Part shown: positions 44,086 to 57,456 of the stretch, in pieces
Layout of the letters: every line of letters begins with the position of its first letter
Numbering within the stretch: the stretch's first letter is position 1
Origin: Carya illinoinensis
Lineage: Eukaryota; Streptophyta; Magnoliopsida; Fagales; Juglandaceae
NCBI RefSeq assembly: GCF_018687715.1
Contig: NC_056762.1
Span: 22,261,364 to 22,325,363, forward strand
Length of the DNA stretch: 64,000 nt
Direction of reading: 5' to 3'
Notes under the pieces: generated by a model
The model's database searches: none
The model's input: only the letters and a program-made list of their open reading frames with translations
Told to the model about the DNA's origin: nothing
Position numbers and translations under genes: made by a program

Positions 44086-46208
44086 TGTGATACCCCGTTT
44101 TTACGTGTATTTTCACTGAAGGAATATTTTAATTTAATTAAAATAATAGTTCTTTTATTTTAAATTATTGATTTTAAATTGATTTTATTTGCTATTTAAG
44201 TTTAAATTGCTGTTTAATTTATTTTAGCTTGTCTTTGGTTTTAAAATTTAGTAGTTAGTTTTTATTAGTTATTTATTATATTTTAGCTTTACGTTGTGTT
44301 TAAAATATTTTCTTGGTTTTATTGCTTTTAAAATTGTTTTCGTTGGATCAGTTTTTAGACTCCATGGGTGACGATTGAACCTCATTTTTTTCCCCATCTT
44401 TTCTTTTTCTCTTTCTCTTTTCCTTTTTCTTTCTTTCTTTTCTTCTTTCTTTCTTTTTCTTTCTTTCTTTCTTCCCGTTCTTCTCCTCCCCCGCGACTCT
44501 CTCTCTCTCTACCCATTTCCGTTTGTTTCTCTCTATCCGCCCAGAACCACCGCCACCGGCCACGGTGCGGCACACTACCCACCCAGTTTCTTCCCCTCCG
44601 GCCGGTGATCATCCCCACCAAGTTTCACTGGCATCCGCTTCGCCGTTTAGCCGAATAGTCACTCCAAGCCGAACGACTTTTGCTCATATTTGCCGCCGTC
44701 GCTCCACCTCCGGCCACCACCTCATCACCACTTCATCACCGACTCCTTGTCGTCCTAAACCACCCATTTCTGGCCTCAATCCGTCGCCGGAACAGTCTCC
44801 ACGAGCTAACTCTTTGATTTGGGTATTTTGGCCTCCTACCGCCGTTTTCGCCGCCACCCACAGCCGACCCTCACTTCTACTAACTTCATAAATATCCCTA
44901 GACCCTTCCCTATCAATTTTGTGTCTTGGTTTGTCCCCGTTCGTAAGTGGGTAATTTATTACCCACGGCAACAGTGTAAATTACACTGTTACGTTGCTTT
45001 TCCTCCGCCTTTTGCAACGCCGCGAGCTTTTGAAAAATACCATATAACGTTGTAAGTATTTTCCAAACTCTACTTTTAGATTTAAATATATTTTGCTATT
45101 ATAATAAATATTTATCTGTTGGTTGGTTGATTCCAGACTGAATCCGAGGAGTTCGGGGGTCGGGTGGATTGAGGACAGAGTGCTTGGTTTTGGTTGTTTG
45201 TGATTGCTTGGTTATTTGTGCCATGAGGCGTGCGTTACATATTGCATACATGTGCATTTTATTTAAATTGAGAAAATCCTGTTTTATTGGCGTAAATGGA
45301 TTTTCGGGTGCGTGTGTCTCACGAGCCCAAGCCGGGATGGGTTATTATTTCGGTGGAGCTCCTCTGGTCACTCGGGAGTGTAATATACTGAGTGACATTT
45401 CCTGAATTGTCGCTGGGCGACGACTGGAGCGGGGGTTAGAGGATGCTTGGCTACGAACGCGCCGGGCGCGAAATTGGGCATCGCTCTATGCACCGACTCC
45501 GTGGCCCTTCGCTGGCGAGGGCTAGAGGATGTTTGGCTACGAACGCATGGGGCGCGGAACTGGGCATCGCTCGTTTAGGTGTCACACACATGGTTGTTAC
45601 CTGCGGTGTGGCACAGGAGCCAGGGTGTGCGGATGACCCCTATGGGAGGTCATGGTGCATACGGATTAATCGGTTAATGGATTGAGTTGGATATGGGCCA
45701 AATGTGACTTTTGGCGTAATATTTGGATAGGATATGTTTTTGGGCCAAATGAGATTTTTGGCGTGCGTGGAAAAATTATGGTTTTATGGGACATGTGCAT
45801 TGCATTCTTCCATGCATGTTGTTTGAGTTAATATGTTTTTATCTAGTGGTGTTTGGATTTTACTTACCTGCGGCACCATTTTTGGTGCCGTAGATTTTGG
45901 TGCATAGTTCGAGAAAGAAGAGGAGGCTGAGCCCGATGATGCAGTTTCGCCGGAGTGCTGAGTTAAAGTCTATGCTTTGTAGTTGGTTTTTAAAACAATA
46001 TTTGTGTTATGTAATATTTTAATATGTATGTTTGAACAACTTTGTATTTAAACAAGAAAAATTCTGGTACTTAGTTATATGACTTTGCTATCCGCTGCGT
46101 GTTTCTTCGTGCACATTTGTTGCTTATACACACACTTGGCACTCGTCGATAGGGTGGTGACCCGGGTTGTCGCTATCTGTACGTGCGTGGGGATTTGGGG
46201 GCGTTACA
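44086..46208 (+). repeat. 5' LTR of the LARD-like element
   Basis: 2123 bp. It contains a long pyrimidine tract (44390-44480), then a CCGGCC-rich stretch and TACCCACGGCAACA-type blocks. Relative to the 3' LTR it has an extra 43 bases near 45137-45179 and an 84-bp tandem duplication (TAGAGGATG starts at 45437 and 45521). Poly-Phe/Ser or poly-Lys/Arg frames here are composition artefacts. Confidence 0.93.
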
Positions 46209-46224
46209 AGTAGTATCAGAGCGG
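46209..46224 (+). promoter_or_regulatory. Primer-binding site of the LARD-like element
   Basis: AGTAGTATCAGAGCGG directly after the LTR. It is one mismatch from TGGTATCAGAGC, the initiator tRNA-Met site. Confidence 0.8.
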
Positions 46225-49200
46225 TTTGGCTCTGGGTAAAACCATATGTCCCGTAGGGAGTACCAGAATGCTTTTAAAGTTGTGTTTTAAAATTTATTTT
46301 AAGTAAAGTTGCTATTTGACATGTTTTATTTGTTTTATTTATTTTGTTTTAAGTTGTTTTGTTTTGTTTTGTCCGGAGTTAAAAAGTGGGGTTGAGGATT
46401 ATGCTATGGCAGGAGGACGGTACTATTGAGAATGTTGTTGGTAGGAATAAATACTTAGTGTAGTAGGGTTGAATTTTATAGAGGTGGGTTACTTTTATAA
46501 TATTGTGGCTAGAAGGGAACGACATGGATTAGGCGATCTCTTGGGAGGAGGAATGTAAGTTGCAACTAAGGAGGGGAGTTAGCTTTAAGTCGCTTAAGAT
46601 GATTGAAGTCTTAGGTTTTGTAGAATTTATGTAATGAGGCTATAGAATAGGAGAGTGTAGGTTCAACGAACTTTAAGGATTGGTTTAAGAGAATTTTATC
46701 TAAGGTTTGAGGCCTTATAGATTTTAGGAAATAAGATTTTGGTAATTAAGGTGTTAGGTTCGACAAACTTTGGAGGAAATAATTAAATTTCAAGTTTTAA
46801 ATTTCGCTGATTTGGATGAGCAATTTGGTGGCAATTGGGGTTTTAAAATTTACAAGTTTTTAAGGTAAATGTTTTGGATTAAAGCCATCAATCTTGAGGA
46901 TTTCAGAAAACGATTTATTATCCGTTGATGTTTTAGATTTTTAAAAGATTTGGGAGTTGATTGTTCTATTATGGGGTGTAAGCTCATTGATCTTAGAAAT
47001 TCTAGAAATTATTCTTATTTGATTTAAGGTTTTAGAATTGTAGAGTTGAAGGACCAATTTATAATAAGAGTTGAGTTCTTAGTTTTACAGACTTGGTGTG
47101 GTAAACTTGATTTACTCTGGATAGTGATTAGTTTGCTACCATTAAAATGGGGTTGATCAGAGTTGAGTTATTAATATGAAATTTTTCTGAGGTACATTTC
47201 TTTGAGGATGGAAGGTAATGATCTAGTTCATATACTTCTTTGAGGATTGTAGATATTGACTTAGTTTAGAAAATGACTATTGTTAACTCGAGGTTATAGT
47301 AATAGATTTTAGGAAATGATTTTTATCGGTTCGGAAGAAATAGATCCATCGAGGTTTTGGAAACAATAGTTTAATTGTTGGTATTGAATTCGATTGAAGT
47401 TGAGACCTTATGTTCCAGAGACTTTTGGGAACGGATTATTAGCAGGTTTAAGGTCATTTTCAGTACAAAGCTTTAAGTGATAACTATTTACTGATGTTAA
47501 GGGTATAAGTTAAGCAGATATAGGAATGATTCATGTTGATTTGCAGATATAAGTCGAGATGATGGAAATAGTAGTAATGAATTACTTGTATGTTGGAATG
47601 ACTATTGGTTTCGGCTAAGGACGTATGAGATCGACACGTGATAGTGGTGAATCGATTGGAGTGTTCAGTCGAAGCGTGTTACTTAATGGAATGTTGGTTG
47701 GAAATAATTGTTATAGCTCGAGGTTAATATGACAAGTTTTAGGATTGATTCATACCGAGTTAAGGATAATAGATGATGCAGGTTTTGGGAAATGAATTTT
47801 TGTTTATTTTGAGGATAAGGTACGGATGTTGGAAATGGAAGTGATGGATCACTTATACGTTAGAATGATTATTGATCTTAGCTAAGGGTACATGTGATCC
47901 ATTTATAGTGGTGGTGAGGGTGTATGGATTTCGAAGAGTACAAATCCTAGTCTCATTTTGGCTTGAGATAAGGGGCTTTGGTGAGTACTGAAGTGGATTA
48001 GATATGATACTATTAAATTCAATAGATCTTAACTTCGAATTCTTGGTGAGTTGATCGGAGTGTACAGTTGAATTGGGTTACCAATTGGAGTGATGGTTGG
48101 TATTAATTGTTGAGACTATCTTCAAGAATTAATTGTGACTTGAGGTCACATAGGAATTTAAATTTTGAGGCTATACTTTCCTATGGAGTTTGAGTGTCCA
48201 GTTGGGAGAATTATAGACATTTTTATTTAACATTGTGGGGTCGCAATGTGTAGTGGATAATAAAATCTTGAAAGTGGAAGCTTGGGAATCAACGGTGATT
48301 AGCCTAAACAGGTACGTGAGGTAATAAGCAGTAGGAGTTAGTAGGGTAGTGCAATAGTTTTGATGGATTGGAGATTTGAACAACATGGCCTATCTTGAGA
48401 TTTAATTTTGTATACGATTGAGGGAAATAGTCGTGCTACTACTAGGGTTATGGGAATGGAAGTAGGTAAGTGAGTTTTCAAGAAGGGTTCATTAAGGTTA
48501 TGGTGAATTCAATCGTGGTTCGTAGTGAATTTAGTCATCTCTAAATTAGACGATATTCAGAATTTAAGTGATGATCTTGAAAGTGTAAGTTGTTGGGTAG
48601 GAGTTATAGGTGCTTTATTAGTTGGTCGGGATGGATTCGAGCCTTATGTTCTTTATCTTAGATGAGATTGGCGTATTTTGAGATAATGTTACTTGTTTTT
48701 AATTTGGAACGTTGCAATTGATTGATATCATCTTTTTTGTTGATGATCATGGGTGTCATTGCGGAATTTTGATTTGATTAAGGTAGCTAGAGATAATTGA
48801 GGGATAGGAGTGATAATTCATGATTTTGGGAGACTTTATTTTCTATCAAAATGTGGTAAAGGATTTTCTTGCTTCCAGGTGTTAGAGTTAGCTTGTACTC
48901 AAGGGTATTAATTTATGAGGATATAGTCTTTTTGCATTTTGGCGAGTTATCAGAGTGCGCACGGAAGTGTGATATTTTGGAGATAATTGGGTGTTTAAAT
49001 CTTGTGCTGATTTTGAGTAATTAGTGATGACTTAAAAATTTGAGAAGGTACTTGTAATTGGAGAGTAATATTTTGGTTGGGCAAATTATGCTTATTGATG
49101 GTTAATTTGAGAATTGGCTATTAGGTTACCAAGGTGTAGTATACAATGAAAGTTTCGATAATATAGCATAAGAGTTGATTGAGGTTAATACAATTCATTC

Positions 49201-49488
49201 TAGGAAGTAAAAATTATTGGAATTTTCTTGGGTGTGGTTTTGAAGTTCTTGAGGATATGGTGATTTCGGTTTACGTGGCAGTTTTAGGAGTTCTAGACGT
49301 GATGCGTCGCTGGGAGACTAGTACGAATATGATGGAATTGCTTTGGGAGTATATTTGGAGAGAGCTTTAATCATACTTGTGTGAAAATGGCCAATGGTAT
49401 GATTTTCTCAAGTATACTTTGAGTTGTGTATCGTATCCTGCTTGGTGCTGATATTTGATTTCACAAATTTCGAGGACGAAATTTATTT
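46225..49488 (+). other. Non-coding interior of the LARD-like element
   Basis: T/G-rich and dense in stops. No gag knuckle, protease, integrase or reverse transcriptase motif in any frame. The longest frames, such as 49179-49370, show no family resemblance. The last 60 bases (TTTCGAGGACGAAATTTA then the purine tract) match the 3' interior end typical of plant Ty3/gypsy elements, which hints at its protein donor lineage. Confidence 0.75.
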
Positions 49489-49501
49489 TAAGGGGGGAGG
49501 A
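49489..49501 (+). promoter_or_regulatory. Polypurine tract of the LARD-like element
   Basis: TAAGGGGGGAGGA immediately before the 3' LTR start. Confidence 0.88.
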
Positions 49502-51521
49502 TGTGATACCCCGTTTTTACGTGTATTTTCACTGAAAGAATAATTTAATTTAATTAAAATAATAATTCTTTTATTTTAAATTATTGGATTTTAAATTGAT
49601 TTTATTTGTTATTTAAGTTTAAATTGCTGTTTAATTTAATTTAGCTTGTCTTTGGTTTTAAAATTTAGTAGTTAGTTTTTATTAGTTATTTATTATATTT
49701 TAGCTTTACGTTGTGTTTAAAATATTTTCTTGATTTTATTGCTTTTAAAGTTGTTTTCGTTGGATCAGTTTTTGGACTCCAGGGGTGAGGATTGGACCTC
49801 ATTTATTTTCCCAATCTTTTCTTTTTCTCTTTCTCTTTTCCTTTTTCTTTCTTTCGTTTCTTCTTTCTTTCTTTTTCTTTCTTTCTTTCTTCCCGTTCTT
49901 CTCCTCCCGCGCGACTCTCTCTCTCTACCCATTTCCGTTCATTTTTCTCTCTCCGCCCAGAACCACCGCTGCCGGTCACCGTGTGGTACACCACCCACCC
50001 AGTTTTCTTCCCCTCCGGCCGGTGATCATCCCCACCAAGTTTCACCAACATCCGAGTTGCCGTTTAGCCGGAATAGTCACTCCAAGCAGAACGACTTTTG
50101 CTTCGATTTGCCGCCGTCGCTCCACCTCCGGCCACCACCTCTTCACCACTTCATCACCGACTCCTTGCCATCCTAAACCACCCATTTCCGGCCTCAATTC
50201 GTCGCCGAAACAGTCCCCACGAGCTAACTCTCCGATTTGGGTATTTTGGCCTCCAACCCGCCTTTTCGCCGCCACCCACAGTTGACCCTCACTTCCACTA
50301 GCTTCATAAACATCCCTAAACCCTTCCCTATCAATTTCTTGTCTTGGTTTGTCCCCATTCGAAAGTGGGTAATTTATTACCCACGGCAACAATGTAAATT
50401 ACACTGTTACGTTGCTTTTCCTTCGCCTTTTGCAACGCCGTGAGCTTTCGAAGAATACCATATAGCGCTGTAAGTATTTTCCAAACTCTTCTTTTAGATT
50501 TAAATGTATTTTGCTCTTATAATAAATATTTATCTGTTGGTTGGTTGATTCCAGACTGAGTGTTTGGTTTTGGTTGCTTGTGATTGCTTGGTTATTTGTG
50601 CCATGAGGCGTGCGTTACATATTGCATACATGTGCATTTTATTTAAATTGAGAAAATCCTGTTTTATTGGCATAAATGGATTTTTGGTACGTGTGTCTCA
50701 CGAGCCCAAGCCGGGATGAGTTATTATCTCGGTGGAGCTCCTCTGGTCACTCGGGAGCGTAATATACTGAGTGACGTCCCCTGAGTTGTCGCTGGGCGAA
50801 GATGGGAGCGGGGACTAGAGGATGCTTGGCTACGAATGCGCGGGGCGCGGAACTGGGCATCACTCGTTTAGGTGTCACACGCATGGTTGTTACCTGCGGT
50901 GTGGCAGAGGAGCCAGGGTGTGCGGATGACCCCTAGGGGAGGTCATGGTGCATACGGATTAATCGGTTAATGGATTGAGTTGGATATGGGCCAAATGTGA
51001 CTTTTGGCGTAATATTTGGATAGGATATGTTTTTGGGCCAAATGAGATTTTTGGCGTGCGTGGAAAAATTATGGTTTTATGGGACATGTGCATTGCATTC
51101 TTCCATGCATGTTGTTTGAGTTAATATGTTTTTATCTAGTGGTGTTTGAATTTTACTTACCTACGGCACCATTTTTGGTACTGTAGATTTTGGTGCAGAG
51201 TTCGAGGAAGAGGAGGAGGCTGAGCCCGAGGATGCAGTTTCGCCGGAGTGCTGAGTTAAAGTCTATGCTTTGTAGTTGGTTTTTAAAACAATATTTGTGT
51301 TATGTAATATTTTAATCTGTATGTTTGAACAGCTTTGTATTTAAACAAGAAAAATTCTGGTAGTTAGTTATATGACTTTGCTATCCGCTGCGTGTTTCTT
51401 CGTGCACATTTGTTGCTTATACACACACTTGGCACTCGTCGATAGGGTGGTGACCCGGGTTGTCACTATCCATATGTCTCGATTTCCCCGTGTACGTGCA
51501 TGGGGATTTGGGGGCGTCACA
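49502..51521 (+). repeat. 3' LTR of the LARD-like element
   Basis: 2020 bp, very similar to the 5' LTR. It keeps a longer end with CCATATGTCTCGATTTCCCC before TGGGGATTTGGGGGCGTCACA, a stretch the 5' LTR lacks. Followed by AGTAT. Confidence 0.93.
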
Positions 51522-51738
51522 AGTATTATATTCTTTAATGTATAACGATAATATATAGTACTGGTATATATTAATATATTAACATATTATAAGAGTTATA
51601 GTATAAATTATAGTATATGTATAAATTTATATAGTATTAGTATAGTTAACTTTTTTTTTTTGAAAATGATGTTAATTTCATTCATAAAATTATACATCAG
51701 TACAATCAAACACCACTGCTTGATACATCACACAAGCT

Positions 51739-54700
51739 CTACAACATTTCTCTAGACACAATGGTGTTAATACAATTAGGAACTTCTTCAATGTTATAGA
51801 CGTCTTCTGAGCACTCCAATCCAGCCTTTGCAAGTTGATGTGCTGCACCATTAGCTGTCCTATATGTGTGTGAGACAGTCCAGGTTGAAGTTGAGTCCAG
51901 AATCCTCCTTGAGTCATCAATTAGACAGCCTCCCAAGCTCCAGTTAGGAGTGTGACATTGGAGCATCTCAACTACCTGCTTCGAGTCCCCTTCTAGGCAG
52001 ACTTGCCTCAGCCCCATTTCTTGACAAAATACTACAGCCAGCAGTAGTCCATAGGCCTCTGCATCAAATGGTTCCCCCTAACCTGCCTTGATGCTTGAAG
52101 GGTGCCAATGACTAGGCCCTGGTGATCCCTTATAATGACTCCTATGCCAACCATTCCCTCTCCCCTTCTAACTGCTGCATCCCAGTTAGCCTTAAATTGA
52201 CCCAGGGAAGGTTTGCTCCATCTGTGAACCACTGTCGTGGCCTGGTTGAGAGTTGATTTGGGGTTTGTGGTTGAGCCTTTGTAGTCCAGTAGATCAGTCC
52301 TGGCCTGCTGAACTAGGATCGAGGGGTGCTTGAATCCTTTTCCCTGCAGGATCCATTTCTTCTGGTCCAGATCCCTCTGAGTGTAACTGCCACCTCTTCC
52401 AATTCTGCAGTATTTAGTCTTGCCACTAGCTCAACCCATATGTCAAACATCAAATCACTATGAACAACCATCTTTTATACATTCCTGCAGCCTTGACTCC
52501 ACACATCTCTTACTGCAGCACAGCCCCACAAAACATGGCCTGAGGTTTCAGACACCTGCATACACACTGGACACATGCTGTCTGATATTATTTTCCTCCT
52601 CCTCAAATTGGCTAAGGTAGGTAAAGCCTCACTGCAGGCCCTCCAAACAAACATTTTGACTGCAAGGGCTAGCCTTAATTTCCATAATGCTTTCCAAACC
52701 CCTTGGTCATTAGTTCTATTCGAGTTTTCCCCTTCCATTTTACTAATCATGTCTCTGTGGAGATGGTACCCACTCTTGACTGTGTACCTGCCATTGCTTG
52801 TTAACCTCCATGCTCTCACATCCTTTCTGCCACTAACACTGATAGGAATGGCCTTGATTGCTTCCACTTCTTCTTCTGAGAACAATTGTTGAAGTAGGGG
52901 TTCTCTCCATCTTAGTTGATGAGGTTCTAGCAGATCACTTACTGTCTGATAGTTGTAGTTTGGTACCTGAGTGGATTTGACTTGATACTCGGGAAGGGAA
53001 GGGATCCAACAATTAGACCAGATGTTGATGCTATGTCCATTGCCTACTCTCCATAGTAGGCCCTTTCTTAGTAAGCTTAGCCCTGCATGGATGCCTCTCC
53101 ATGCAAAGGATGGACTCCTGCCCAATGTTGACCCCATTAGATCTGTTTGTCTGAAGTACTTCTGTTTGAGAATCATTGAGACCAGTGAGGAGGGGTTTTG
53201 TAATATTCTCCATCCCTGTTTTGACAACATAGCTAAGTTAAAACTTCTGAAGTCCCTGAAGCCAAGCCCACCCGACTCCTTTGAGTAGCTGATTTGCTTC
53301 CAGTTCACCCATTGGATCTTTGTTGTGTCTTCATTATACCCCCACCAGAATTTTCTGAGTAGCTGGTTTAGCTTTTTGGTGATAGAGACTGGTAGAAGGA
53401 AAATCCCCATCGAATATGTTGGGATGGCTTGCAATACAGCCTTGAGAAGGGTTTCCTTTCCTGCAGCTGATAGGTACTTTGTCTTCCAGCTTGCTATTCG
53501 AGCCCAAGTCCTATCAATGAGTGAGTGGAATGCAGCCACCTTGGTTCTTCCCACTATGGCAGGCAAGCCTAGATACTTTTCAAAGGAGCCCTTGGACTTA
53601 ACCCCTGCCATCATGAGGATCTGGTGCTGTGCCTCCTTCCTTGTGTTCTTGCTGAAAAAAATGGAGGATTTTTCTTTGTTTAACATTTGACCCGAGGCCT
53701 TCTCATAGAGAACCAGTATGCTTATAACCTTATAGAGTTCCTTCTTGTTGGCTTGGCAGAACAATAGACTGTCATCTGCAAAGAAAAGGTGGTTTACTGT
53801 GATTGGGCCCCTACCCAAGGGGATACTTGTGATATCCTTACATAATTCTGCTCTGTTCAATAAGGCTGTGAGAGCTTCAGCACAAATTATGAAAATGTAA
53901 GGAGATAAGGGGTCTCCTTGTCGAATACCCCTCGTGGGCACAAACTGTTGTTGGGGCTCACCATTGACTATGATAGAGTAGGACACTGATTTGAGGCAAT
54001 TCTGAACCAAGTTGATCCAGTGTTGAGGGAAACCCATCTTTACCAATACAGCTGTGACAAAATCCCACTCTACTCTATCATATGCCTTGCTCATGTCCAG
54101 TTTGAGTGCCATGAACCCTCTCCTCCCTTTCACCCTTGATGTCATTGAGTGCAGCACCTCATATGCAATTAGAGTGTTATCTGAAATAAGTCTCCTAGGT
54201 ATAAAGGCACTCTGGTTCAAGGAGATTATGCTGGGCAATATTCCTTTCAGTCAGTTTGCTAAGGTTTTTGATACAATCTTGTAGAGGACATTGCAAAGAC
54301 TGATTGGTCTATACTCAGCCACTATCTCAGGTTTTCTGACCTTAGGGATCAAGGTTATATATGTATCATTAACCTCTTGTAAAGAGGCCTCTTGGTTTAG
54401 AGCTTTGAGGGCAAAATCACAAACTCCCTTGCCCACCACTTGCCAATGCTGTTGATAGAACTGGGCTGGGAACCCATCAGGACCAGGTGATCCCAATGGG
54501 TTCATTTGGAATACTGCATTGGTGACCTCCTCGGGGGTAAATGGTTCCATGAGCCTGCTTTCCATTTCTTCATTTACTTTAGGCTCTAGTGCAAGTAAGC
54601 ATTCCTTTATGTTAGAAGGTGAAGATGTAGTGAATAGAGAAGAGAAAAAAACCTGTGAAAACACCTCCTATGGCCTGCTGTTCAGTGATCTCTCGACCCA

Positions 54701-55393
54701 ATTGGTCTTTGATGGCCTTTATGGTATTTGTTTTCCTTCTTTGGTTTGCCTGCATATGGAAAAACAGGGTATTTCTGTCTCCACACTTGAGCCAATGTTG
54801 TTTTGCCCTCTGGCGCCATACCATATCTCTTTCTTCAAGTGAGAGCTCAACCTCCCTTTGTAATTGTTTCATTTCATCCACATGTTGTCCAGTTCCACTG
54901 TTTGAAGGTGACTAATCATGTTCATTTTCTGTGCTATACCTGTTTGGTCATTATCTTTGGTTTTTTTCCTCCAATGCACCAATTCCCTTTGGCATACCCT
55001 TAGCTTATGTCTCATTGAGCTGGCTCCATTACTCCCATGCTGACCTTTTCCCCATGCTTCTGTTACAATTCCTTGGCATTCATCTCTTAAGTCCCAAGAA
55101 GCCTCGTATCTAAATATCAAGCCCCTCTTGTTTCTTGTACAGTTCAAAAACTATTTGTTAATGCATAATGGTGAATGGTCAGAGCTAACAGCAGGTAGTA
55201 TTGTGCACGATGCCATGCTATGCAAGTTACTCCATTCCTTGTTTGTAAAAGCTCTATCTATTCTCTCCTTTATGAAATCACGCCCAAACCTGTTGTTAGC
55301 CCATGTATACTTCTGCCCCCGAGACTATAAATCACTTAGTCCACACCTTTCAACCACCTGTCTGAATTCCTCTATCTGTTTGTATGGCCTGCT

Positions 55394-55426
<33 letters not shown>

Positions 55427-55871
55427 GTTTCTCCTTCTGGTAGAGAATTTCATTGAAATCCCCTGCACACATCCATGCCATAAGGGTGGTGGGTTTAAGC
55501 ATATGGAGTAATTCCCAGCTGCTACTCCTTTTAGCTACTTCTGGATGGCCATAAAAGCCTGTGAATTGCCAGGCAGGGCCATTTTCCTCCTCCAGCACTA
55601 TAGCACTAATGTGCCACCGTGAGTAGCTAATGATTTCTACATTCCAATCTGTTTTCCATAACAAGGCTACTCCTCCCCTAAGACCCACACTATCTACTGC
55701 CAGACAGTAATCAAATCTTAGTTTCCTCCTGATCATGTCCATTCTTCTACTGTTGCATTTAGTCTCCACTAGGAAAACTAAAGATGGGATCTTATCCTTG
55801 GCTAATTGCCTAAGGACTCCAACTGTCCGAGGGTTCCCAAGCCCTCGGCAGTTCCACACCAAGATGCTCAT
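51739..55871 (-). pseudogene. LINE ORF2 (endonuclease, reverse transcriptase, RNase H), broken
   Basis: Starts MSILVWNCRGLGNP (55871), with endonuclease signatures VETK, GGVALLW and AGDFNEI. A 29-base C run (55396-55424) then throws the frame. The middle part is in pieces (55147-54869, 54881-54612, 54664-54251). A long open stretch 54238-52475 has the reverse transcriptase (KLDMSKAYDRVEW, RQGDPLSPYIF, FADDS) and zf-RVT (CPVCMQVSETSGHVLWGC). RNase H pieces lie at 52232-52032 (FKANWDAA) and 52017-51739 (LEGDSKQVV, ANGAAHQLAKAG). About six lesions. The protein family does target-primed reverse transcription at a nicked genomic site. Confidence 0.92.
55396..55424. repeat. 29-base cytosine homopolymer in LINE ORF2
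   Basis: Pure C run on the plus strand (G on the coding strand), giving a poly-Gly stretch after QKEKL in the endonuclease. Runs this long are rare in plant coding-derived sequence. Its exact length may be unreliable in the assembly. Confidence 0.85.
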
Positions 55872-57456
55872 TGTTCTTGGCAGGGTTGGGATCCAGCCTC
55901 TGCCATTGGGGTATGGTTTTCATTAGTTTCTCCGAGTTTCTTGGTTCTTTTGGGGTTGTGTTCATTAAAGATCCTATGCCTCTTCCTTTCTCTATCTTCC
56001 TTTCTTGCATTTCTCATGTTATAGTTTGTTAGATCAGCAAGAGCCTCACCTGAGTTTCCTTCTGTTTGGATGTGTTCCCCTCGGGCTTTCCTTTTCCATT
56101 TCCCAGCTTTTATCCTCTTGTCAGTTGCCTCAGGCTCATTGCTGTCTACCCTTCCTGGTAGAGCATCACTCAATTTGGTTCTGACTTGGACCTTGCGCTG
56201 CAGTCTCCATGCCTTGTGTCAGGTACCATAGTCGGTTTTTCTGAGTCTAGTTCCATTCTAGTGTGATATCCCACCATCTCTGTAGACTCAGGTCTAGCTA
56301 TAGAGATATGGACCTCATGCAGTTCTAGGGGCTGTTCTGGGATTTTTCTTTGACTTTCTTCTAATCCTTTTTGTAAATTCACGCTATCTTGGGGGTCTAT
56401 GGTTTCCTTTCTCAAGCATCCTGTTGTCAACCCATACCCTTCTGTCAACCCATGCCCATCAAGGTCTGGCGTGTTCCTTCTCAGTTTGTCGACTGTAGCA
56501 TTCTCCTGTTCACTTGTAGGGTCCTGTTGCTCTACCTGCTCCTTCAGGCCGTGTTCTCCACCTTCACCTCTCCATCTTCCTCCCTGCCGATCCCCTTGAA
56601 ACTGCTTTTGAGAGTCTGACCCACCATATTTGTGGTTGTCAAAGATATTTGTGTTCTTGGGATGAGCTTTGAGCCAGGCTCCATATTGCTGCACTGTTTG
56701 TTCTTCACCTTGATGCTCAAACCGTGGTCTCGAGCAGCTCTTTCCTCTGTGATACAGCACACCACAGTGAAAGCAAAAATTCTGGAGTCTTTCATATTTG
56801 AAGGAGATCCAGTGTTTCTGCTTATCGAACATTAACCACTTCCCTCTCAGTAGTGGTTTATGAAGATTCACTGCCACCCTAACACGCATGCACCTTCCCC
56901 ATGCTAGTCCTTCCGAGTCTGATTCCACTCTGATCACATGACCCACTGATGATGCAAATTGGGTCCCGAAATCTTCAGTCATTGCTGCAAGTGGCAAGTT
57001 ATGTAGTTGCACCCAGAATGGTTTGAATTCAAACCGTAGAGCATTAATCGAGACAGATTCGTCAACCTCCAGTATGATCAGTAAGCTTCGGTCATAGAAC
57101 CATGGCCTCCCACTCAAAACCTTTTCTTTATCTGTTATGCATTGAAACTCAATCAAAAAGCATTGGTCACCCAACTCCTTGAACCTTACCCATCCTTTTA
57201 GCCTCCAGATTTGGGACATAGTTACTCTAAAGCCTTCACTATTGACTAACTTTTCAGTTAGAGCTCTTCCAATGATACTATGCTTTCCACGCCTCCCTCC
57301 CTCCATATCTTCTTCTGGTTTAACATGAAAGAAAGAACTTTCCTCTTTTGAGAGCTGTAGTCTCTCCCATCTGTTAGCAAGTTCATCTACCTCCATTCTG
57401 GTTATCTCCCACGTTGTAACTGACTCACACAAAGTGAGACTCAAGCTTTTGCCCAA
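55868..57456 (-). pseudogene. LINE ORF1 (DUF4283 plus CCHC zinc knuckle)
   Basis: 428 codons are open from 57456 to 56170. Residues about 55-195 match DUF4283 (GRALTEKLVNSEGF, GRPWFYDRSLLII, FKPFWVQLHNLP). A CCHC zf-CCHC_4 knuckle follows at 228-241 (CFHCGVLYHRGKSC), then a low-complexity hydrophilic tail. Near 56190 a one-base shift moves the frame into 56173-55868 (SDALPGRVDSNEP...), which runs to just before ORF2. ORF1 proteins of plant L1 elements bind the element RNA. Largely preserved, so relatively young. Confidence 0.88.

Larger units (their letters stand above)
44086..51521 (+). mobile_element. Large non-coding LTR retrotransposon (LARD-like, 7.4 kb)
   Basis: Perfect duplication AGTAT (44081-44085 and 51522-51526); LTRs of 2123 and 2020 bp beginning TGTGATACCCCG; a primer-binding site right after the 5' LTR; a purine tract right before the 3' LTR; and a 3.3-kb interior without any recognisable gag or pol. 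Large retrotransposon derivatives are defined by this layout and depend on proteins from another element. A solo LTR of the same family lies at 8424-10526. The host site is the AT-rich core of a hAT-like element. Confidence 0.92.
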
